A stretch of DNA of 32,653 nucleotides from Bacteroidia bacterium (GTDB lineage: Bacteria > Bacteroidota > Bacteroidia > Flavobacteriales_E > Vicingaceae). The stretch spans positions 1-32,653 of the forward strand of contig JAUIGQ010000016.1 in the NCBI GenBank assembly GCA_030429925.1, given 5' to 3'. Below are positions 1 to 6,715 of this stretch, piece after piece (position 1 is the first letter of the stretch; each line of letters starts with the position of its first letter). Below the pieces are notes generated by a model. The model saw only the letters and a program-made list of their open reading frames with translations, searched no databases and was not told the DNA's origin. Made by a program: the position numbers and the translations under genes.

Positions 1-728
1 CTCAGCAAAACTTGAGCATTGAGATAATCAGCTTTAGCTTCCTGGTATTTTGCCTTTCTATTGGCCATTTGAATTTTAGATTCAACAGTGTCGATATTTG
101 CGTTTTCGCCTACTCTGGCACCTATCACTGTATTCTCAAATCTGGTCTCAACAATTTCAACAGCCTCCTCCATTACAATAAAAGAATTGTAGGCGGTAAA
201 CCAGTCCCAGTATGCTTTTCCGGCTTCCATTAAGAGGTCGTTGAGCATTAATCTTTGTTCAATAACAGTAGACTTCTGGTAGAGCTGTGCTTTTCTTAGA
301 GCAGCTCTTCTGGAATCAATAAAAAGGTCTCTTCCCAGAGGGACAGAAAGTCCTGCCCACCACAATCCATTATCCGGTACTGTGGCTTCGGGGTTAAGAT
401 AAGGTCCATCATTATTGGCATAACCACCCTCAACTTCTATCCCCAGCCAAGTTGGCACTACAACGCCTCCTTCTTGACGTGAATAGTATTGAAGCTCATC
501 AAAATACTTTTGAGAAACATCTGCGTAGAGTTTCGGATCGAATCCACCTCGATTTGCACGAAGATTCATATCTCCCAGTTCAGCCTGCAGCTTAGCATTG
601 ACAGCAAGGGGGTGGTGGTTTTTGACCAAGCCGATAAAGGTGTCATAGTCTAACTTGCCTTGCATCTCTTCTTGAGAAGATAGGGGCTGTAGCGCTAGGA
701 GTAGAATAAGAAGTAAGGTATTTCTCAT
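1..728 (-). CDS. TolC-family outer membrane efflux protein (N-terminal part, cut by window edge)
   Basis: This is the outer membrane channel of the export operon, truncated at the left edge of the window; about 242 residues are present. The frame starts with ATG at 728 and runs open to base 1. The N-terminus (MRNTLLLILLLALQPLSSQ) is a clear signal peptide. The following sequence has features typical of the TolC/OEP family: an early segment LVKNHHPLAVNAKLQAE, a repeat-like helix rich in Ala, Glu and Leu, and a segment NDLLMEAGKAYWDWFTAYN that fits the long periplasmic helices. The start lies 1 base after the stop codon of the HlyD-type gene, so the two are almost certainly co-transcribed and work together. 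The family assignment is good. The substrate is unknown. Confidence 0.85.
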   Translation of the reverse strand, partial: MRNTLLLILLLALQPLSSQEEMQGKLDYDTFIGLVKNHHPLAVNAKLQAELGDMNLRANRGGFDPKLYADVSQKYFDELQYYSRQEGGVVVPTWLGIEVEGGYANNDGPYLNPEATVPDNGLWWAGLSVPLGRDLFIDSRRAALRKAQLYQKSTVIEQRLMLNDLLMEAGKAYWDWFTAYNSFIVMEEAVEIVETRFENTVIGARVGENANIDTVESKIQMANRKAKYQEAKADYLNAQVLL

Positions 729-729
729 C

Positions 730-2091
730 TTATTTCTCTTTCTGATCGAGGTTTTGAGGATTTGTTTTATTGATCTTATAGAACTCCGGTGGGAACCCAT
801 TGACTTGTCGCCAGATCTCGTACCATACCGGAACATCATTCAAGAGCAGCATATTGTTGGTTCCGCCACCAATTCTCAAGGCATCCGGCCAAGGATGATC
901 ATTTGGATCAGGAGCAACTAATACTCTGAACTTACCGTTATCGCTGATGAATCTATCAATTGCAACCACAACTCCCCCAAAGGTCCCATAAGAGGTATTC
1001 GGCCAACCTGAGAAGACAATTGCCGGCCAACCGTCGAATTGAATTCTCACATGCTCTCCATTTTGGACAAGGGGGAGATCAATTGGCTCAACATACATTG
1101 CAACTGTCAATTCTGAATTGCTTGGCATAATGCTAACTAGGGGTGTTCCTTCTTTAATGGTTTCACCCAAACCTACTTGTATGGCTTTTGTGATCTGTCC
1201 ATCTTGAGGGGCAGTGATATAGTAATAGGAGCTTCTTACCTGGTAGTTCGACAATTGGTTACTCAGCTTGTTCACCTCTGTTTCTGTGTCGAACTTGGCC
1301 GACATGGCAGCATATAGCTCTGATTCAGCTTTTGAAATTTCATCGCGATAGGTAGCATCGGTAGAGGTGATCTCAACTCTTGCATTGATCACTTCATTCT
1401 TACTGCTCCTGAACTTATTCTCAGCTGCGATCATTTTGGCTTTTGCCTCTTGAAGTTTATTTCTTCTATTCTCTGCGTCCGTCAGCGACCTCAAGCCATC
1501 TTTGTATAGCTCATCCATTCGCTCTGCTTGTTTCTCAGCGATCTGATAGTTGATCTCTGCAGCCTTGAGGTCCATACTGTCGCTAGTGTATTTGAACTTG
1601 GCTTGTTGCAGCTTATTGGTGTTTTGCTGGAATTTTAGCTTTCTGTTTTGCTCCTTTACATCAATCTGTCTTTGAAGCGCATCAATTTTCTCCTGGTATG
1701 AATCAAAAGAAGAGGATTTTGCATCTAGCTGGGCTTTTGTTCTCTCTAGCAGTCTAGGGTCAAAATACTGATCTTTGATCTCAGTGATATACACAATGGT
1801 GTCACCTTTTGAAACATAATCACCTTCATTTACATACCATTTCTCAATTCTACCTGCAATGACAGAGTGAATGGTTTGAGGTCTTTGCTTGGGGTCTAAG
1901 GTAGTGATGTAGCCATCTCCACGTATATTCTGTGTCCAGGGCAGGAACATAAAGACCAAAACGATCACAAAGGAATAGCTCATGATCTTCTTGAACACTT
2001 TTCCGGAAACCTTTGAGTTTACAAGCTTAAGAGAACTGTAATCCTCTTGGTTGAAATCCTCATTAATGCTATTTGGACTAATGTTTAACAT
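730..2091 (-). CDS. HlyD/MFP-family periplasmic adaptor of an ABC export system
   Basis: This 453-residue protein should bridge the inner-membrane ABC transporter and the TolC-like channel. It has a short cytoplasmic N-terminus, one membrane segment at about residues 37-53, a biotinyl-lipoyl-like half around residues 72-105 (SVIAGRIEKWYVNEGDYV), a long charged coiled coil at about 115-290, a second lipoyl half (TAPQDGQITKAIQVGLGETI) and a C-terminal beta-barrel region (LTVAMYVEPIDLPLVQNGEH). This order is the usual one for type I secretion and multidrug adaptors. The gene starts directly after the ABC gene stop and is followed by the TolC-like gene after 1 base. The C-terminal tail (about 60 residues ending in a charged stretch) is longer than in minimal RND adaptors. 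The substrate cannot be read from the sequence. Confidence 0.9.
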   Translation of the reverse strand: MLNISPNSINEDFNQEDYSSLKLVNSKVSGKVFKKIMSYSFVIVLVFMFLPWTQNIRGDGYITTLDPKQRPQTIHSVIAGRIEKWYVNEGDYVSKGDTIVYITEIKDQYFDPRLLERTKAQLDAKSSSFDSYQEKIDALQRQIDVKEQNRKLKFQQNTNKLQQAKFKYTSDSMDLKAAEINYQIAEKQAERMDELYKDGLRSLTDAENRRNKLQEAKAKMIAAENKFRSSKNEVINARVEITSTDATYRDEISKAESELYAAMSAKFDTETEVNKLSNQLSNYQVRSSYYYITAPQDGQITKAIQVGLGETIKEGTPLVSIMPSNSELTVAMYVEPIDLPLVQNGEHVRIQFDGWPAIVFSGWPNTSYGTFGGVVVAIDRFISDNGKFRVLVAPDPNDHPWPDALRIGGGTNNMLLLNDVPVWYEIWRQVNGFPPEFYKINKTNPQNLDQKEK

Positions 2092-3804
2092 CTATTTCCC
2101 TTTTACTTCTTTATAAATTTCTAGACTTCCATTGAATGAAACCTTTCCATCTTTCAACTCAATAACCCTGTCGGCTTTATTGATAACTTCGGGATCCTTG
2201 GAAGTGATCACCGTAGTCCATTTGTTCTCCTTTCTGCTCAAGTAATTGATGATGTCGTCTTTTTCCAGCTCATCCAATGCCTTCATATTGTCTTCAATCA
2301 CTAGAAGTTTAGGCTGATTGATAATGGCTCTGGCAATCAATAGTTTTTGAACGGTGCTTTCAGCCAATCCGCTTCCTTGAGGGTCTAAGCGAGTGTCAAA
2401 CCCTTTTGGAAGTTTATTGATAAACCCGGTCAGATGGATTTCTCTGATCACTTCTTTAACCCTGTCTAGATGAATGGGTTTGCCCATGGTTAGATTTTCC
2501 AATACCGAACCTTGGAAGAGCTCTTCTTGAGAGAGAAAATCGCCAATTGCCGATCTGAGTGATTCAGAAGAGAAGCTTTCTTTATTGATCTCATCATAAA
2601 TGATCTGTCCATCGTAATGGTCATATAATCCGGCCAATACTCTCATTAGGGTACTCTTGCCTGAGCCAGCCTGACCTAATACCGCGACAAATTCACCTCT
2701 TTTGATCTCCAGTGAAAGGTTGTTGAGAATCTTCTCTCTTTGTCCGGGATATGAGAAGGTTAGATCTACAATTTCGATCTGCATTCCATCAGATGTACAC
2801 TCCACTTCAACATCTAGTCCTTGTCTGTTCTCCAACTCTAGATCAGTTACTTGTCCAACTTTCTCAAGTCCGGTGAGTACATCATAGATGGTTTCCAAAC
2901 TCTTGATCAGATTCTCAACTGAACCGAGTACCAAAAGGATGATGATCTCAGCGGCAACGAACTGGCCAATATTCATCAATTGCTCCATTACCAATAAACC
3001 TCCAATTGCAAGAAGTCCAATTGTGATAAGCACCTTAAAGCCTACCATTAAGGTAAATTGCCTAATAAGTACCTTAAAGTGATTCTCTCTGGATGTTAGG
3101 TAATTGTTCACATTCTCATCCATCACCTTCAATGGGAGAGGGGTTTTGCCTGATAACTTAAAGGTAGTGTTGGTTCTGGCCAACTCTTCTAGCCAATGTA
3201 CGGTCTTGTACTTATTCTTGGACTCTTCAAGACTAGTTTCTAAGCCTTTTTGAGCAGTAAATCTGAATATCAAATAAAGCAAGATCACCAAAAGAAAACT
3301 GAAGAGTATAAAGAATGGGTGGTAGAAAGAAAGTAGGATCAATCCAAAGGTGATCTGCAGGATAGAAGCTGTAAACTCTATTAGTATCTTCGACAGTCCT
3401 TTCTGTATGCTGATAATATCAAAGAACCTATTCATTAACTCAGGAGCATATTCTTTGAAAAGCTGATCCATTTTGATCCTGGGAACTCGGTAGGCAAATT
3501 CAAAAGCAGCCTTAGCGAAGATCTTTTGCTGTAAATTCTCCACGATCCTCAATTGATAGATCTGCAGAATTCCCGTAAGTGCAGTGCCTGCAGACACCAA
3601 TGCCACTAGAATAAGCCAAGAGGTGCTGAATCTTCCTCCCTGTATCAAGTTGATGATCGCCTGAATACCCAGAGGCAAACTCAAATTCACCAATCCTCTA
3701 AAGATAGCATAGGTGTATACATTCTTGATCTCTGAAGAATCTGGCTTTAAGAGTCTCCAAAATCGATCAAGAGGTGAGATTTTCATATTATCAATAAGAT
3801 TCAT
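2092..3804 (-). CDS. type I exporter ABC protein (membrane domain plus divergent ATPase domain)
   Basis: This 570-residue half-transporter has about six membrane segments in residues 25-310 and an ATPase domain from about 341 to 570. It lacks an N-terminal C39 peptidase domain. Walker A is intact (GQAGSGKST, 377-385) and a Q-loop glutamine is present (LSQEELF, Q426). Three other motifs deviate. The signature LSGGQ reads LAEST (480-484). The Walker B Asp-Glu pair reads Glu-Asp (504-505). The switch-loop histidine position is Lys536. The D-loop ALD is kept. The gene lies 1 base after the TetR gene and abuts the HlyD gene, so it is the motor of the operon. The changes suggest slow or altered ATP hydrolysis, or a family-specific variant; this is inference. 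The stop codon is TAG. Confidence 0.88.
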   Translation of the reverse strand: MNLIDNMKISPLDRFWRLLKPDSSEIKNVYTYAIFRGLVNLSLPLGIQAIINLIQGGRFSTSWLILVALVSAGTALTGILQIYQLRIVENLQQKIFAKAAFEFAYRVPRIKMDQLFKEYAPELMNRFFDIISIQKGLSKILIEFTASILQITFGLILLSFYHPFFILFSFLLVILLYLIFRFTAQKGLETSLEESKNKYKTVHWLEELARTNTTFKLSGKTPLPLKVMDENVNNYLTSRENHFKVLIRQFTLMVGFKVLITIGLLAIGGLLVMEQLMNIGQFVAAEIIILLVLGSVENLIKSLETIYDVLTGLEKVGQVTDLELENRQGLDVEVECTSDGMQIEIVDLTFSYPGQREKILNNLSLEIKRGEFVAVLGQAGSGKSTLMRVLAGLYDHYDGQIIYDEINKESFSSESLRSAIGDFLSQEELFQGSVLENLTMGKPIHLDRVKEVIREIHLTGFINKLPKGFDTRLDPQGSGLAESTVQKLLIARAIINQPKLLVIEDNMKALDELEKDDIINYLSRKENKWTTVITSKDPEVINKADRVIELKDGKVSFNGSLEIYKEVKGK

Positions 3805-3805
3805 A

Positions 3806-4480
3806 TCAATGAATTGCTTTGATGATTATTTCTTTATAGAAGTCGTATAAATAGTCTTCCCGACTTTTTACATCTGTTAGTCTGGGTAGGTGCTCTCCAA
3901 AGAATCTCTGAAGATGAGCTCCTTCGATAGCAGTTGAGACCAACATATGAGGGTAGGGGTACTCCGGGTTGATCTCCATAATAATATCGCTGATCCTTTC
4001 TACAAATTGCTTATAGGGAACAAATGCTCCATCCTTATTTACTTCATCCACCTCTTTGGTCAAATAGATCTTTAGAGACTCATTGTTGACGATCCCGCTG
4101 ATCTTTCCCAAATTGTAATCTCTGTAGAAATCATCCTCTGAAGCTGCATCTGTGATCAGTCTAATTGCTCTGTCAAGTCGCTTGTTCGGATCATCAATGT
4201 TGGTTGTTAAGAATGCCAGCTGACACTCCATGAAAGACCAGTACCATGCTGTTAAGTAGAGCAACAACTTATGCTTGTTCTCGAAATACCTGTATACTGA
4301 TGCCTCCGTACTTTCAATCTCAGAAGAGAGCTTTCGGAAGGTAAATTGGTCAAAACCGATCTCATTGATCAGGTCAATACTGCCTCTGATGATCCTCTTA
4401 CCAAGATCACTGCTCTCAGGATCTTTGAGGTACATGCTGTTATTTAGTTGAATATGGATGGATGATACAAAGTCTATCAT
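3806..4480 (-). CDS. TetR-family transcriptional regulator, first gene of the export operon
   Basis: This is a 224-residue regulator. Its N-terminal helix-turn-helix (about residues 26-75) has the TetR hallmarks: a first helix RIIRGSIDLINEIGFDQFTF followed by RKLSSEIESTEASVYRYFENKHKLL. The rest is an all-helical ligand or dimer domain that I cannot assign. The first 15 residues before a second Met (MYLKDPES, start at 4435) are atypical, so the true start may be 4435. The gene is the promoter-proximal member of an operon with the ABC, HlyD and TolC genes (spacing 1 base). A perfect 17-bp palindrome lies 26 bases upstream, so autoregulation of the operon is the likely mode. Confidence 0.88.
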   Translation of the reverse strand: MIDFVSSIHIQLNNSMYLKDPESSDLGKRIIRGSIDLINEIGFDQFTFRKLSSEIESTEASVYRYFENKHKLLLYLTAWYWSFMECQLAFLTTNIDDPNKRLDRAIRLITDAASEDDFYRDYNLGKISGIVNNESLKIYLTKEVDEVNKDGAFVPYKQFVERISDIIMEINPEYPYPHMLVSTAIEGAHLQRFFGEHLPRLTDVKSREDYLYDFYKEIIIKAIH

Positions 4481-4499
4481 AAGTAAATATTAAACAGTG

Positions 4500-4507
4500 C
4501 AAATATA
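4500..4507 (-). promoter_or_regulatory. candidate -7 element of the tetR-exporter operon
   Basis: On the minus strand this reads TATATTTG, which matches the Bacteroidota -7 consensus TAnnTTTG. Transcription would begin near 4493. I found no clear TTG at the -33 position, which fits a promoter that is regulated. The palindrome at 4506-4522 overlaps its upstream edge. Confidence 0.5.
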
Positions 4508-4522
4508 ATAGTAATACTATTA
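4506..4522. promoter_or_regulatory. 17-bp perfect palindrome, candidate TetR operator
   Basis: The sequence TAATAGTA-A-TACTATTA is an exact inverted repeat of two 8-base arms around one central base. It lies 26 bases upstream of the TetR-type gene and overlaps the -7 element. Length, symmetry and position fit a TetR dimer operator that blocks the promoter of the whole exporter operon. The region is AT-rich, which raises the chance of accidental palindromes. Confidence 0.5.
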
Positions 4523-4677
4523 ATATGGAAATTATAACTATTGAAAATCTATTTTGTTCATCAAGGAGGAATTTTCTTGACCGAGAAATTTAAAGGTTGG
4601 CTCTCTGAGTCTTGTTAAGAAGAAGGCATTAAAAACAGACAATTTATCTTTATGTTTATCGCTTAAAATCTTTTGAT

Positions 4678-5478
4678 GTGATCAATTGCAAGAACTGTAA
4701 TAATAGCTTTGAAGGAAACTTTTGTCCAAACTGCGGTCAGAAGGTGATTACCAAGAGGTATAACCTAAAAGATAGTTTTAGCTGGTTGCTGAACGCAATC
4801 TTCAATTTAGACCATGGCTTCATATTTACAACTAGAGAGCTCATTATCCGTCCGGGTACCGTTATTAGGGATGTTCTAAATGGAGTAACTGTCAAGTATA
4901 CGCATCCCTTTAGATTGCTCTTTATCTGGGCTACAATAAGCAGCCTTGTCACTATCATTTTAGGCACCTATGATGAGACTACTCAGGCTCTGCAGTCGGT
5001 AGATCAAACAGCATATGAGCACTCAGAGGCCCAGCTTGCATTTCAGGCAAAGGTGCAGGAAGTAATGAAAAAATACTTGAGTTTTATCATTATGGCCAAC
5101 GTGCCGATCATTGCTCTCTTTAGCTGGCTCTTTTATAGAAAGAAGGGCTATAACTATACTGAACACCTAATTCTGAATGCATTTGGTTTTTCAGTATCAG
5201 CTGCAATAGGTTTAATTGTCGTATTCATTCAGTATTACACCCATGCGGCTGAAGTGATGTCTGTCGTCAGTATACTCTTGAATGTAATTATTCTGGCATA
5301 TGTTTATATGTCGACCTTCAAAGAGAAGTATATCTTCTCCTTCCTCAAGTTCTTCTTTGCTTTGGTCTTTAGTTATCTGACCTTAATGATCATATCAGCA
5401 TTAGCAGTCATTGCTGTAGCCATGCTTTCCGAAGCTTTTGGTTGGGAACTATTTCCCTTTAAATCAAATAAGACATGA
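4678..5478 (+). CDS. DUF3667 domain membrane protein with N-terminal zinc ribbon
   Basis: This 266-residue protein begins with a zinc ribbon of two Cys-x2-Cys pairs (C4, C7, C16, C19). A conserved block follows (FNLDHGFIFTTRELIIRPG and YTHPFRLLFIWATIS) that I recognise as DUF3667, and then about five membrane segments between residues 80 and 255. The function of the family is unknown. The start is GTG at 4678. An ATG at 4676 overlaps it but is out of frame and meets TGA at once, so GTG is the only sensible start. It is convergent with the T9SS cargo gene, with 1 base between the stop codons. No matched promoter motif was found upstream. Confidence 0.82.
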   Translation: MINCKNCNNSFEGNFCPNCGQKVITKRYNLKDSFSWLLNAIFNLDHGFIFTTRELIIRPGTVIRDVLNGVTVKYTHPFRLLFIWATISSLVTIILGTYDETTQALQSVDQTAYEHSEAQLAFQAKVQEVMKKYLSFIIMANVPIIALFSWLFYRKKGYNYTEHLILNAFGFSVSAAIGLIVVFIQYYTHAAEVMSVVSILLNVIILAYVYMSTFKEKYIFSFLKFFFALVFSYLTLMIISALAVIAVAMLSEAFGWELFPFKSNKT

Positions 5479-5479
5479 A

Positions 5480-6478
5480 CTATGGGTCGATCAATATCTT
5501 TTTTCTAAGTACTTTCTTCGAACGATCTATCTCTAGGATATAGGCTCCATATTTTTGATTCTCTAGTTTTATAACTCCATTGCTCCCCTGGCCTTTCTGC
5601 ACTTCTTTTCCTTCAAGGTTGAAGATCTTATAACTAAAATTTGTCGCTCCTTCCAAGATAATGAAGCTTGATGCCGGTTGAGGGTAGATCTTTAATTCTT
5701 CTACCTTGTAATCATCTGTAGCAGCAGAATTTGGATCAAATCGATAGATCGTACCATTGGGAACAGTATTGAGCATGTATTGATAATTGCTATTAGGACT
5801 AACTGTTAGAAAAGTAGGGTTAGTTGGTTGTCCGCTGAGAGAATAGTAGTTTGAAGTGAAGCTACTGTTGTTCAAATTAAATTGAGGCACCAGCACTATA
5901 TCCGGTCCGGTTGCTCCATCATAGGAGAGAAGTGGACTTTGAACATTGGAAGGACCAAAATGGATCTCTATGATGTTGGAACCTTCATAAAGCCATAATT
6001 GAAAATTGACAGAGTCTACAGAATTACTGCCATTTGAACTTAGCTCGCTGTAGAATCCGGAATTCTTCCATTCCAGTTTAAATATCCTGCTACCAACACC
6101 ACCTGTTGTTTGATAGGATATATTGCTCAATGAGCCTGTTTGACCGGGACCTGATGTGAAGCTATATCCTCTATCGATCAGGTCTGACCCAAAAGGAGAG
6201 ATAAAGCTTGCAATTGCAGAAGAATTTAAGCTTGTTAGTAAGGTGCCCCCAAGACCAAGGCTAAGTTTTATGGTATCGATGGTTTGACCAAAATATTGGA
6301 AGTTGAATCCTAAAGGGATCGTGTAATTGGGGTCGTCCCATGTGAGTCCGTTGTTACAAGAGGTTGAAGGACTTAAATATGTATATGTTCCTGTTAAATA
6401 GCTGAAATTGAATGGCTGTGAATAGATCGAGCCACATAGAAAAAGGGCACAGCAAAGCCCTGAGATTGACTTTTTCAT
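5480..6478 (-). CDS. secreted protein with T9SS type A sorting domain
   Basis: This 332-residue protein has a signal peptide (MKKSISGLCCALFLCGSIYS) and a C-terminal sorting domain from about residue 258 that begins KIYPQPASSFIILEG and ends in a basic strand (KVLRKKILIDP). Both are hallmarks of cargo exported by the type IX system to the cell surface or medium. The central 230 residues are beta-rich, with Gly, Ser, Asn and aromatic residues. The segment YTIPLGFNFQYFGQTID resembles the start of nidogen-like or surface beta-sandwich domains, but I cannot name the family. The gene stands alone, convergent with the DUF3667 gene, and ends in TAG. Confidence 0.85.
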   Translation of the reverse strand: MKKSISGLCCALFLCGSIYSQPFNFSYLTGTYTYLSPSTSCNNGLTWDDPNYTIPLGFNFQYFGQTIDTIKLSLGLGGTLLTSLNSSAIASFISPFGSDLIDRGYSFTSGPGQTGSLSNISYQTTGGVGSRIFKLEWKNSGFYSELSSNGSNSVDSVNFQLWLYEGSNIIEIHFGPSNVQSPLLSYDGATGPDIVLVPQFNLNNSSFTSNYYSLSGQPTNPTFLTVSPNSNYQYMLNTVPNGTIYRFDPNSAATDDYKVEELKIYPQPASSFIILEGATNFSYKIFNLEGKEVQKGQGSNGVIKLENQKYGAYILEIDRSKKVLRKKILIDP

Positions 6479-6573
6479 CTTAAATAGTTTTGATTAATAC
6501 TATCTAAGTTGCAACAATATTTCGGATGCTACAAGAGGGAAATTGAAGTAGAAACAAGAGGCAGGAAGCGTTG

Positions 6574-6592
6574 CCCTGAGCTTGTCGAAGGG
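6574..6592. repeat. REP-like imperfect palindrome CCCTGAGCTTGTCGAAGGG
   Basis: This 19-base string folds as CCCT/AGGG plus GA/TC around a five-base loop, with a two-base bulge. I recognise the string from memory as recurring in many unrelated bacterial genomes, usually between genes. It sits in the 237-base gap between a T9SS cargo gene and the E1 gene, beyond the 3' end of E1 and upstream of the cargo gene. Only one copy is present here. Its function is not known to me. Confidence 0.55.
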
Positions 6593-6646
6593 TAGGAGGT
6601 AGGATGAGAGCAGTACTTAGAATTGATACCTATTCCAATTTTAGGC

Positions 6647-6671
6647 ACTTTAGTGCACTTTAAATACTTTA
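6647..6671. repeat. three phased ACTTTA direct repeats
   Basis: ACTTTA occurs at 6647, 6657 and 6666, that is at 10- and 9-base steps, inside GCACTTTAGTGCACTTTAAATACTTTAG. A GCAC...GTGC inverted repeat is nested in it. It lies just beyond the 3' end of the E1 gene. No function is evident. Confidence 0.3.
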
Positions 6672-6715
6672 GTCACTTCCTTAAACTAGCTCAACCTGTA
6701 ACTTCTATACACTTC

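Noticed and set aside
4645-4652. TATCTTTA as a -7 element for the DUF3667 gene
   Set aside because: The last base does not match TAnnTTTG and the nearest TTG is about 30 bases upstream, beyond the usual spacing.
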